Of a stretch of 64,000 nucleotides of DNA, positions 1-11,043 are shown piece after piece. A model generated the notes under the pieces. The model was not told where the DNA came from. It saw nothing but the letters and a program-made list of their open reading frames with translations, and did not search any database. The stretch spans positions 496,001 to 560,000 of the forward strand of contig CBDFFU010000006.1 of the NCBI GenBank assembly GCA_965246875.1. Direction: 5' to 3'. How positions within the stretch are numbered: position 1 is the first letter of the stretch; every line of letters begins with the position of its first letter. Source of the DNA: DASWYT01 sp965246875. GTDB lineage: Bacteria; Pseudomonadota; Alphaproteobacteria; Micavibrionales; SZUA-601. The translations under genes and the position numbers were made by a program.

Positions 1-212
1 GAGGCATAGGCAAAAGCAATCGTATCGGATTCGCTTTGCTGGCTGGTGGTCTGATGCATCGCGATGTGCTGCACGCGCGCTGGTTTCGCAACCGGCGTGT
101 CAGACGAAAAAGCGGTAAAGGCCAAAGCACCGGTGACGGCGATAAAACCAAAGGCACAAGCGGTCACAAAAAGTTTTTGATCACAACGCTTACGACGAAA
201 AATAGAACGCAT
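1..212 (-). CDS. N-terminal part of a membrane-anchored or exported protein (truncated by window edge)
   Basis: The reverse strand is open from an ATG at 212 to the window edge, giving 70 residues. The protein begins with an Arg/Lys-rich stretch (MRSIFRRKRC), followed by a hydrophobic segment of about 20 residues (TACAFGFIAVTGALAFTAF), and then a Ser/Thr/Gln-rich region. This is the layout of a signal anchor or signal peptide followed by a periplasmic linker. No family can be named because the body of the protein lies outside the window. No clear ribosome binding site precedes the ATG. The coding call rests on the signal-anchor pattern and the open frame. Confidence 0.5.
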   Translation of the reverse strand, partial: MRSIFRRKRCDQKLFVTACAFGFIAVTGALAFTAFSSDTPVAKPARVQHIAMHQTTSQQSESDTIAFAYA

Positions 213-640
213 TCAAGAAGCTCTTGAGTTGTTGCAGGAAAAGTTCGGGTCGAGGATTTAGATAGATGTGTGTGCGTAATTAACAGCAGCTCAATGGTGT
301 GACGACAACTATGTCAGAGAGCTGTAGCGCGGGGTCTTACAGGTCCAATAGGGCAGATATCCTCTGTGGTGGAACCAACGAACTGGGGTCACTATACCCA
401 AGCTGCGTCTATTGAAAACCCTAAAAATAAATAATTCGTAAATCCCTTGTTATTTCAGTTAATTAATAGAGGTCAAACCGGAGTAATTTAACCGTAATCT
501 AAGCCAAAAAGCAGTTCAGAATCGCCGGCTTTCCAGATGGACTCGTTGCGCGTGTGGAAAACAGACTCATCTGACTACACGACACGCTGGGATTAATATG
601 GTAGACCCTATAATGTAACAACGTGAATTACGGTGAATTT
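213..640. other. Intergenic region, no gene recognised
   Basis: These 428 bases separate two divergently transcribed genes. All frames are short. A TATAAT hexamer lies at 609-614, close upstream of the rightward gene, but no convincing -35 partner is seen 16-18 bases before it. Nothing else was recognised. Confidence 0.5.
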
Positions 641-1201
641 ATGCGGTCTTCAGCTCGATCTGTTTTAGCTTATTCAATTGCTGCCATGCCATTCTTGGTC
701 ACATCAAGTTGCATCTTTGGCGATGTGACGCGCGGACCAATTCAGTTTTCTGCACAATCCGTTACGCTTATACATGGTGTAAACAATCATCTGACCGAGA
801 TTGCGGTTATAGGTCCCAATAATCAATATGGTCTGCATCTCACAACCAAAGCGCAGAACAGCGATGATGTTCCGGTCACACTGTCAAAAGTCGATAAGGG
901 AATCATGGCGGCGTTTAATCACTTCTCTCATACAGGGAGGGATACCACGCTATCCGTACCTGTAAATCAACCGGCTTTTTCCATTGATGATACAAAAAAA
1001 GTGACTGTAAATATTATTGATGGAACTGCGAATACAGAAACGCATCGTTATACTGGAATCAACTTGGCGCTTGTTGAAAATGGGACGATCATGACACAGT
1101 CAAATACGACAGGTGTTATCAAGACAGCTAACAAAACGCCAGATGCGGGATTTGCACAAACCTTCTTTATGCCAGCATCATTGGGCGTCACATTAAAATA
1201 G
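641..1201 (+). CDS. Small exported protein of unknown function, possible lipoprotein
   Basis: The product is 186 residues and its family is not recognised. The N-terminus (MRSSARSVLAYSIAAM then PFLVTSSC) is a hydrophobic export signal ending in a Cys at residue 24. The VTSS-C context is only a loose lipobox because it lacks Leu at -3. The mature part is rich in Thr, Asn and beta-prone residues, with no catalytic motif. The ATG at 641 is preceded by GGTGA at good spacing and is preferred over an in-frame GTG at 623. The gene stands alone, divergent from the gene at the left edge and convergent with the glyoxalase-fold gene. Confidence 0.55.
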   Translation: MRSSARSVLAYSIAAMPFLVTSSCIFGDVTRGPIQFSAQSVTLIHGVNNHLTEIAVIGPNNQYGLHLTTKAQNSDDVPVTLSKVDKGIMAAFNHFSHTGRDTTLSVPVNQPAFSIDDTKKVTVNIIDGTANTETHRYTGINLALVENGTIMTQSNTTGVIKTANKTPDAGFAQTFFMPASLGVTLK

Positions 1202-1217
1202 TAAGTATTATTCAGCT

Positions 1218-1646
1218 TCACGTATGTGCGGTTAAAGTTGCACGCGTGCCCAGACTTTCCGCAAAGCGCAACAGATAACCATCTGGGTCTTGCACGATAA
1301 ATTGCCGGCATCCTAAACAGAGGTCATCGGCACGATACCATTTATTTTCAATCGGCAAAAAGATTGTGGAGCCTGATTTTTGGACCGTTTCATACAATGT
1401 CATGACATGATCGGTTTCGATCTGCAAATTGATGCCCCGCCCGAATGGGTATTCTAGTGCGGCTGGCAACCACGTACGGTCAACGCCAATTTGATCCAGC
1501 ATGATTCGTGCACCCTGCCGCTCCAGCATGGCAAAGCCTTCTTCGGGACGCTGGTATTCAATCGTGAAACCCAAGATATTCGTATAGAAGGGCAGGCTGA
1601 TACTAATATCTGTGCAATAAAGTTCGGGCGTTAATTCATGCGGCAT
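1218..1646 (-). CDS. VOC superfamily (glyoxalase/bleomycin-resistance-like) protein
   Basis: The 142-residue product has the length and secondary-structure order of a single vicinal-oxygen-chelate domain. It shows the N-terminal strand-helix unit 'ELYCTDISISLPFYTNILGF', a central block 'ARIMLDQIG', and the C-terminal signature 'FIVQDPDGYLLRFAESLG', which carries the DPDGY motif typical of the bleomycin-resistance/glyoxalase group. Family members bind a metal or sequester drugs; the substrate here cannot be inferred. The chosen ATG at 1646 follows ACAGG by about 8 bases, whereas an upstream in-frame GTG at 1655 would place that element inside the gene. It is convergent with the exported-protein gene. 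Confidence 0.8.
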   Translation of the reverse strand: MPHELTPELYCTDISISLPFYTNILGFTIEYQRPEEGFAMLERQGARIMLDQIGVDRTWLPAALEYPFGRGINLQIETDHVMTLYETVQKSGSTIFLPIENKWYRADDLCLGCRQFIVQDPDGYLLRFAESLGTRATLTAHT

Positions 1647-1655
1647 GTGTTGCAC

Positions 1656-2018
1656 CTGTCTAAAGTGTGTTGAGAATCGTCAACGACGGTTACAGCCAGT
1701 TATCGTGAGTGCGACGATCATCTTCCGATCCAGCCATACCAAGCAATAAAATACCATGGTTTTAGCGGTGAATCAGGAATCACATGTGTAGAATCACGTT
1801 GTGCTGTGTTTAATTCTCCTCGAATTGAAAACAGAATCGAAATTTTATGCGGGACGAGACAAGAATGATTTTCCTAAATGCCCAAAAGATTGCAGAAGAT
1901 CATGTTTTAAAGCAGGGGAGAGGCTCTACAAGGCATCTTCTAAATCCCTTGAAATAAAGGCAAATTAACGTTGGGTTAAACTATTTTGCGCGCTCCAGCA
2001 TTTTTTGCAAAAAAGGGC
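1656..2018. other. Intergenic region upstream of rRNA promoter
   Basis: This stretch of about 360 bases lies between the glyoxalase-fold gene and the rRNA promoter. It is AT-rich, with no frame that looks coding. Its distal part may act as an upstream activating region for the rRNA promoter: a dyad TTTTTTGCAAAAAA lies just before the -35 element. No other feature was recognised. Confidence 0.4.
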
Positions 2019-2047
2019 TTGCGCTCACTGGCATTTCTGCATATAGT
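2019..2047 (+). promoter_or_regulatory. rRNA operon promoter
   Basis: TTGCGC at 2019-2024 and TATAGT at 2042-2047 are separated by exactly 17 bases, about 230 bases before mature 16S rRNA. A -35 element starting TTGC is common in alphaproteobacteria. An AT-rich dyad immediately upstream could contribute. It is the only clear promoter before 16S. Confidence 0.75.
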
Positions 2048-2119
2048 CCTCCTCACACCACACAGCGATACTGCGAAAAACGGTTTAGCCGGTTGTGGTT
2101 TTTGCGCCTCAAAACGCAC

Positions 2120-2177
2120 GGTTCTATGACATCGTTATATGAGAGAATATTCAAAGGAATAGGCAGACGGCAGGAAA
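2120..2177 (+). other. 5' arm of 16S rRNA processing stem
   Basis: Bases 2120-2177 are almost perfectly complementary to 3819-3876 downstream of 16S (for example ATATGAGAGAATA and GGAATAGGCAGACG on this side). The two arms would form a double helix of about 55 pairs bracketing 16S, the usual RNase III substrate for release of pre-16S rRNA. Confidence 0.85.
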
Positions 2178-2278
2178 CGACTATGTCGCTTCATACAGTC
2201 TTCTGTACTATTCTTTCGTCAAGACGTAAGTAATTAGTGCTAGGAGACTCGTTTATGGTTGTCGCAAGACAGCCACTT

Positions 2279-3774
<1,496 letters not shown>

Positions 3775-3818
3775 AAGCCATCTGGAAACAGATGTGCAAA
3801 ATCGCGACATAAGATTGC

Positions 3819-3876
3819 TTTTCTGTCGTCTGCCTATTCCTTTTGACTATTCTCTCATATGTAGTAATCATAGAAC
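3819..3876 (+). other. 3' arm of 16S rRNA processing stem
   Basis: This is complementary to 2120-2177. It contains CGTCTGCCTATTCC and ATTCTCTCATAT. It lies between the 16S 3' end and tRNA-Ile. Confidence 0.85.
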
Positions 3877-3944
3877 CAATAAGGTGACATCGACTATTCG
3901 GCACCTGCTGCTTTTTCCAAAGCGGCTACGGAGTCTGACTATAA

Positions 3945-4021
3945 GGGCTTGTAGCTCAGCTGGTTAGAGCGCGCGCTTGATAAGCGTGAGGTCGCAAGTT
4001 CAAGTCTTGCCAGGCCCACCA
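3945..4021 (+). tRNA. tRNA-Ile (GAT)
   Basis: The 77-base cloverleaf starts GGGCTTGTAGCTCAG and ends CAGGCCCACCA. Its anticodon loop TTGATAA reads GAT (isoleucine). The T loop is GTTCAAGTC. CCA is encoded. It sits in the 16S-23S spacer, the standard place for this tRNA. Confidence 0.97.
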
Positions 4022-4051
4022 TTTACAATTGGTAACACGAAGATCCTGAAC

Positions 4052-4127
4052 GGGGACGTAGCTCAGTTGGTAGAGCGCCTGATTTGCATTCAGGAGGTAG
4101 TCGGTTCGATCCCGATCGTCTCCACCA
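4052..4127 (+). tRNA. tRNA-Ala (TGC)
   Basis: The 76-base cloverleaf starts GGGGACGTAGCTCAG and ends CGTCTCCACCA. Its anticodon loop TTTGCAT reads TGC (alanine). CCA is encoded. It follows tRNA-Ile by 30 bases in the rRNA spacer. Confidence 0.97.
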
Positions 4128-4215
4128 TTTGGTCACATAAACTAAATTTAGACATGAAAACAATGGTTTTCATCTTTAAGTTTAGAAATAAGCTTAGGTT
4201 CTATTGACATCGTAA

Positions 4216-4338
4216 ATAAGAATTCGACACCAATTAATTATTGAATACCGCATTGTCTCCAGTTCAAGGGCAATGCGTAATATGTTGCTGAGTAATAACA
4301 TTGAGCACACAACGTGACCTTGTCACTGTGTGTGATCA

Positions 4339-4348
<10 letters not shown>
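4216..4348 (+). other. 5' arm of 23S rRNA processing stem
   Basis: Blocks such as ATAAGAATTCGAC, AACATTGAGCA and CTTGTCACTGTGTGTG are complementary, with some internal loops, to the sequence 7081-7169 after 23S. The innermost part (CATATCAAGC) pairs with GCTTGATATG as helix 1 of 23S. This is the usual RNase III stem. Confidence 0.75.
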
Positions 4349-7080
<2,732 letters not shown>

Positions 7081-7089
<9 letters not shown>

Positions 7090-7169
7090 GCACACACAGT
7101 GACAAGCTCACTGTTTGCTCAGGTTATTATACGGCAACATTGTATTCCTTGATTAAGTCGAATTCTTAT
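7081..7169 (+). other. 3' arm of 23S rRNA processing stem
   Basis: This is the complement of 4216-4348. It includes ACACAGTGACAAG and GTCGAATTCTTAT. It lies between 23S and 5S. Confidence 0.75.
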
Positions 7170-7194
7170 AACGAATGTTCAAACCCATCAAACA

Positions 7195-7343
7195 CGGTTT
7201 TGTGATGATGTGGTGGTCATAGCGTTAGTGCAACACCCGATCCCATTCCGAACTCGGACGTGAAAAGCTAATAGCGCCGATGGTAGTCTGTCTTAAGGCA
7301 CGCGAGAGTAGGTCACCGCCATATCTTCACAAAACCGTTTTTT
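7195..7343 (+). terminator. 5S-enclosing stem followed by six T: processing stem and possible terminator
   Basis: CGGTTTTGTGA at 7195-7205 and TCACAAAACCG at 7327-7337 form a perfect 11-base-pair helix that closes around 5S rRNA. It is followed directly by TTTTTT at 7338-7343. The helix extends the 5S terminal stem, so it is probably a maturation substrate. The T run could also make it a termination signal, but the very large loop (the whole 5S) is not that of a classical intrinsic terminator. Confidence 0.6.
7207..7325 (+). rRNA. rrf: 5S ribosomal RNA
   Basis: This is a 5S rRNA of about 118 bases. The terminal helix GATGTGGTGG pairs with CCGCCATATC. The conserved CCCGATCCCATTCCGAACTC block is present, and the gene ends in the AGAGTAGGTCACCGCC region. 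It is the last RNA of the operon. Ends are approximate. Confidence 0.93.
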
Positions 7344-7366
7344 GTTGCGCGGAATTTAGAAAAATC

Positions 7367-8098
7367 ATGCTGACAATCAAAAGCATTTTTCCCAAATTAT
7401 CTCGGGATGAATTATTCAAGTACGAGAATTGTTATCTCGGTGTAAGTCTTGATAACAAATATATTCAAGACCCTTATTTTCCGATTATATTGCAGTGGAT
7501 TAATACGCATTTTAAAAAATGCGTCGTTATCATTGGTGATTATTTAAATAGACATAATTCTTATATCGCTCAAGGGCATTTAGATGCCGCAACAATCAAT
7601 CAAAATTTAGAAGCTGGTCAAACTGTTGCGCAATATATGCAACAATATCTTTTAGCTCAGTCTCAGTGCGAATTTGAAATTATAAGATGGCAAGACTTTC
7701 TAATTACAAACAATGATTTTGTGAAGACTAAAAATTTCTATGAGGAAAGCTACAAAGTAAATCCCGACTTTGCAGCAAGCTTGAATCAAACAGCTAAAAA
7801 ATTTGTTACAAGTAAAAATGATAAAGGTTTAGTCAAAATTCCCATTGCTGAAGCCTTAAACGTTTCTATCCAATACCTGCTCGAAGAAATCGCTGTGTTT
7901 GATTTACTGGAAGCACAAGGTTTCAAAGTCAAAATCTACCCAGGCACAATATTGCCAACACTAAAAGACATAGTAAATAAAAAGATCTTGAATTTAGGAT
8001 CTCATTTTAAAGATGCTGTTTGTGTCGAAATAAGCGTTAGGTCGGCCTTAATGAGCATTATGTTGACCATCTTCTGTTATTTTTTTAATAAGTTGTAA
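7367..8098 (+). CDS. Predicted tRNA-dependent cyclodipeptide synthase
   Basis: Cyclodipeptide synthases (CDPS) use two aminoacyl-tRNAs to make a cyclic dipeptide. They have a class Ic aminoacyl-tRNA-synthetase-like Rossmann fold and a Ser nucleophile. The 243-residue product shows their landmarks in order: 'CYLGVSLDNKY' with the putative nucleophile Ser27; 'VVIIGDYLNRHNSYI' (about 53-67); an 'FYEESY...AKKFVTSK' block (124-150); and 'YLLEEIAVFDLL' with Tyr170 and Glu174 spaced as the catalytic Tyr/Glu pair of the family. A 'YPGTILP' segment follows (191-197). The C-terminus is unusually hydrophobic (about 228-240). The ATG at 7367 is preferred because an in-frame upstream start lies inside 5S rRNA. 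Only 23 bases separate it from the T run after the 5S stem, and I see no promoter or strong ribosome binding site. The gene is clearly more AT-rich than the housekeeping genes, which suggests transfer. Family assignment is by motif recognition, and the product amino acids cannot be predicted. Confidence 0.8.
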   Translation: MLTIKSIFPKLSRDELFKYENCYLGVSLDNKYIQDPYFPIILQWINTHFKKCVVIIGDYLNRHNSYIAQGHLDAATINQNLEAGQTVAQYMQQYLLAQSQCEFEIIRWQDFLITNNDFVKTKNFYEESYKVNPDFAASLNQTAKKFVTSKNDKGLVKIPIAEALNVSIQYLLEEIAVFDLLEAQGFKVKIYPGTILPTLKDIVNKKILNLGSHFKDAVCVEISVRSALMSIMLTIFCYFFNKL

Positions 8099-8174
8099 TG
8101 TTATGCGGAATTAATTTTTATGCTACTTTTGCAGACAGATCGGCACAGATATCGCATGGCGAAACATATTGTTG

Positions 8175-8203
8175 TTGCTTCCATAAAATATTATGTCTAT
8201 ACT
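8175..8203 (+). promoter_or_regulatory. Putative promoter
   Basis: TTGCTT at 8175-8180 and TATACT at 8198-8203 are separated by 17 bases. Transcription would start near 8210 and fits the small ORF at 8228, whose ATG follows a purine-rich AAGGAACTATAAGGC. Confidence 0.5.
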
Positions 8204-8227
8204 TCTCCGAAAAAGGAACTATAAGGC

Positions 8228-8356
8228 ATGTCAATTATCAACGCCAAATATGATCACGGCAACCCTAGTCCAGCAGTTCAACAAGGCGACGGGCATTTTG
8301 CAAAACCAAAACCGCGATGCAACAATCTTTGCCGGGCGAGAGTCCGACGCCTATGA
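8228..8356 (+). CDS. Tiny ORF of unknown function, possibly frameshifted
   Basis: This 42-residue frame starts MSIINAKYDHGNPSPAVQQ. It has a plausible promoter and ribosome binding site, but runs into a basic, low-credibility C-terminus (RARVRRL). A second overlapping frame (8193-8429) has a more protein-like 3' half (DATIFAGRESDAYDLAACFL...). A single frameshift near 8310-8330 would join the good 5' part to the good 3' part into a product of about 65 residues. Neither version matches a family I recognise. It lies between the cyclodipeptide synthase and the next orphan. Confidence 0.3.
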   Translation: MSIINAKYDHGNPSPAVQQGDGHFAKPKPRCNNLCRARVRRL

Positions 8357-8451
8357 TTTGGCCGCTTGTTTTTTGCTCAATGTTGTGCAGACGAAATTTT
8401 CTGATCCAAAAAATTCTTTACGTCTATAACAATAAGAGACATAAAAGCCTA

Positions 8452-8481
8452 TTGCATAAATCATATTTAATGCCATAATAA
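8452..8481 (+). promoter_or_regulatory. Putative promoter of orphan gene at 8507
   Basis: TTGCAT at 8452-8457 and TAATAA at 8476-8481 have an 18-base spacer. They lie 25 bases before the ATG. Confidence 0.4.
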
Positions 8482-8506
8482 AAAAATCATTGTATAAGGA
8501 GACGCC

Positions 8507-9253
8507 ATGTCAGAAGTGTGGGAAAATGTTCATCGAACACTACACGAATCTATTGGCGTATTACGATCGAGTGCTATAGAATTACGGCAAAACTTGCACG
8601 ATTATTCTGAACATATAACATCGGATGAGCAAGATTATTATACACATGCTGCACAGAAGTTAAGTCACTACGCTGCAGTTCAAAGCATGGCGTTTTTTTT
8701 CTTAAATGAGATGCAAAACCAAGGGTGCTTTGACGATATACATATCATTCAAGACAGTAGCCAAAATTCTGAAAGGGACTTAAATTTAGTAGATGTAAAC
8801 GCTAATACTATAGTTGAGCCTTTCTATTTTAGAACCACCATCAACAGTTTTTTGGATAAATCAAAGATTGTGCATAATGAGGTCGTTCACTATCAAACCG
8901 GTGAAACACTGTTTCCTGAAAAGCTGATGCCGGTTTTTGACACGGCACAGCATTTAATTGATGTAAGTTATACAAATGCAGACCGTGACTGCATGCCGTA
9001 TTTTGAGCATTTATCGGTAATTCATGCCACGTATAATATAAAATCTAATTTGCAGAACGATGATAATGCAATGGCTAGAGCTTCTTATGAAGAAGAACTC
9101 GATGTGATGAGAAAGTTTTTTAAAACAAATAATTTTGCTGCGTACAGGAGTGGCATTGTTTTAAAAGAATATCCACTCGTTGAGGACATAGCCACATGGG
9201 CCGAAAAACAATACGTGATATCCCCATTACCCAAATTTATTTACAGCAATTAG
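8507..9253 (+). CDS. Orphan protein of unknown function in AT-rich patch
   Basis: The product is 248 residues and is not recognised. It is predicted to be soluble and mostly helical, with no signal peptide and no transmembrane segment. A His/Tyr-rich N-terminal part (HDYSEHITSDEQDYYTHAAQ) is followed by acidic stretches. The start is well supported by AAGGAG eight bases before the ATG. Base composition is as AT-rich as the neighbouring cyclodipeptide synthase, and there is a change to normal composition at 9301. The two may have arrived together, but no functional link can be shown from the sequence. Confidence 0.65.
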   Translation: MSEVWENVHRTLHESIGVLRSSAIELRQNLHDYSEHITSDEQDYYTHAAQKLSHYAAVQSMAFFFLNEMQNQGCFDDIHIIQDSSQNSERDLNLVDVNANTIVEPFYFRTTINSFLDKSKIVHNEVVHYQTGETLFPEKLMPVFDTAQHLIDVSYTNADRDCMPYFEHLSVIHATYNIKSNLQNDDNAMARASYEEELDVMRKFFKTNNFAAYRSGIVLKEYPLVEDIATWAEKQYVISPLPKFIYSN

Positions 9254-9300
9254 TATTTAAACTAAACTCTTATTCGACGTTTTTTTGTATTGGAAAGATC

Positions 9301-10167
9301 ATGAAACCATTTGCCACGCTCTGCATTGCCGCCTTGACCGGCATCATGGCTGCCTACGTGACCGTCAAAATCACCACACCACACGCAACGGCGACGACAG
9401 GCACAAACACCGAATCCGCTTACGCCCGCGTGATGCGTACGGGCATTATCCGTTGCGGCTATGGCATTTCCCCGCCGGTGTTGGTCAAGGATGTGAATAC
9501 AGGTAAGGTCTCCGGCATCGCGTTCGACATGTGGGAACAGATCGGCAAGCAGCTGGGACTCAAAATAGAGTGGGCAGAAGAGGCGGGCTGGGGCAACTTC
9601 ATCGAAGGCCTGCGCACGCACCGTTATGATGCCTGGTGCACGGGCATGTGGCCTGACCAGGCGCGGTCGAAATTCCTGACGCTCAGCCTGCCCACCGTTT
9701 ATTCGCTGCTCGGAACCTATGTGCGCACCGACGATCATCGTTTTGATACTGCCGGACTGGATAGTTTCAACGACGGCAAAGTAACGATCCCGGCAATCGA
9801 TGGCGACGTGTCGGTGACGCTGGCGCAAAACCGTTTCCCGAACGCCAAAATTCTGACCTTGCCGCAAACGAATACGGTGTCGGACATGTTCCTGTCGGTC
9901 ATGACGAAAAAAGCCGACGTGATTTTCGTCGATCAGGCGATGTTCGTCACATTGGAAAAAGAGAATCACGGCGCCTTGCGCAAAATCGACAATTTGCCAC
10001 CCGCTTTCGTATTCGCCTCGCGCTATGGGTATAATCACGGCGAATTCGCCTTGCGCGATATGGTCGATATCGCCCTGCGCGGCATGATTGACGATGGCAC
10101 AATTGAAAAAATCGCGCATCGCTATTCCGCCGATTACATTCCGGCCAGCAAAAATTATCAGCCTTAG
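9301..10167 (+). CDS. Family 3 extracellular solute-binding protein (amino-acid type)
   Basis: The 288-residue product has an N-terminal signal (residues 1-20, CIAALTGIMAAYVTV core) and a type II periplasmic binding fold. 'VMRTGIIRCGYGISPPVLV' opens lobe 1, followed by 'GIAFDMWEQIGKQLGLKIEW', the typical 'F(D)..W..IG..LG' helix. The hinge region has 'YDAWCTGMWPDQARSKFLTLSLP', and there is a conserved 'DVIFVDQAMF' block. Such proteins deliver amino acids or similar polar solutes to ABC permeases, or act as sensor domains. No permease or ATPase gene is adjacent, so this is an orphan binding protein and the ligand is unknown. The ATG at 9301 is preceded by GGAAAG. An upstream in-frame start (9196) overlaps the previous gene and is rejected. 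Confidence 0.88.
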   Translation: MKPFATLCIAALTGIMAAYVTVKITTPHATATTGTNTESAYARVMRTGIIRCGYGISPPVLVKDVNTGKVSGIAFDMWEQIGKQLGLKIEWAEEAGWGNFIEGLRTHRYDAWCTGMWPDQARSKFLTLSLPTVYSLLGTYVRTDDHRFDTAGLDSFNDGKVTIPAIDGDVSVTLAQNRFPNAKILTLPQTNTVSDMFLSVMTKKADVIFVDQAMFVTLEKENHGALRKIDNLPPAFVFASRYGYNHGEFALRDMVDIALRGMIDDGTIEKIAHRYSADYIPASKNYQP

Positions 10168-10181
10168 GCGGCCCAATAACT

Positions 10182-11030
10182 ATGCAAGTTCATTCCTTAT
10201 TTACGTACCCCGTTAAATCCTGTCAGGGTATTTCTCATCAAGTCATCACCGTTGAACCGCGTGGTTTACTGCGTGACCGGCGTTGGGTTGTTGTCAATGC
10301 AGTGCAGAATAACAAAGCACTTACGCAACGGTCGCATGGCCGGCTGGCGCAGATTACGCCGTCCTTTAATGCTGCCGGAGAGCTGGTTTTAGCGCATAAC
10401 GAACAGACGAACTTAACCGTTCCGGCATCGTTTCATGACGAACATTACATCACCGTATGGGACGATACGGTGTCAGCCTATGATATGGGTAACGCGGCGG
10501 CGGCTTGGTTGCAAACAGTGCTGCAAGATACTGCCATTCAGCCCCGGCTATATTATCAGGGCGATCAGCATTTTCGCCCGGTCGATCCAGCCTATGGCCA
10601 GCCGGATGATGCGGTCAGCTTTGCAGATGGTTCACCATTGTTATTGACGTCTGCAGAGTCGCTGGACGATCTCAATCAGCGTATGCAACAACCGGCACCG
10701 ATGGAGCGGTTTCGCCCGAACATCGTGATTGCCGGTTTTGCACCCTATGCAGAAGATTTTTTCACGCAGATCCGCATTGGCGATGTCGTGTTTGATGTCG
10801 TCAATGGTTGCGAACGCTGTAAGATCGTGACATTGGAACAAGAGACCGGCTTGCCTGGACCTATGGAGAATAATCCACTCAAGACATTAGCCGACTATCG
10901 CCGCGGCGCAAAAAACAAAACCTATTTCGGTGTCGACTTGATCCCGCGCACGACTGGCATCATCAGACAAGGCGATGCCGTCGAAGTTCTGTCACGTCAA
11001 GATGTAGCACATCATTTAAAGGCGGCATAA
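10182..11030 (+). CDS. MOSC domain protein (YcbX-like)
   Basis: The 282-residue product has an N-terminal beta-barrel domain ('LFTYPVKSCQGI', 'PRGLLRDRRWVVV') and a C-terminal MOSC domain with 'FRPNIVI', 'NGCERCKIVTLEQETG' and 'YFGVDL'. The MOSC domain is shared with molybdenum cofactor sulfurases. Proteins of the YcbX type reduce N-hydroxylated bases using a molybdenum cofactor bound by the conserved Cys. The Cys in the CERC motif is the likely metal ligand. It follows the binding-protein gene by 14 bases and may be co-transcribed. It is convergent with hemF. Confidence 0.88.
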   Translation: MQVHSLFTYPVKSCQGISHQVITVEPRGLLRDRRWVVVNAVQNNKALTQRSHGRLAQITPSFNAAGELVLAHNEQTNLTVPASFHDEHYITVWDDTVSAYDMGNAAAAWLQTVLQDTAIQPRLYYQGDQHFRPVDPAYGQPDDAVSFADGSPLLLTSAESLDDLNQRMQQPAPMERFRPNIVIAGFAPYAEDFFTQIRIGDVVFDVVNGCERCKIVTLEQETGLPGPMENNPLKTLADYRRGAKNKTYFGVDLIPRTTGIIRQGDAVEVLSRQDVAHHLKAA

Positions 11031-11043
11031 AACGAAAAGTGTA

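Noticed and set aside
36..227. Plus-strand 63-residue ORF at the left edge
   Set aside because: Its sequence is basic and low-complexity; the opposite strand gives a signal-anchor protein that is far more plausible.
9262..10176. 304-residue minus-strand ORF opposite the solute-binding protein
   Set aside because: The plus strand shows clear family motifs and a signal peptide; the minus frame is an antisense shadow rich in Arg, His and Gln.
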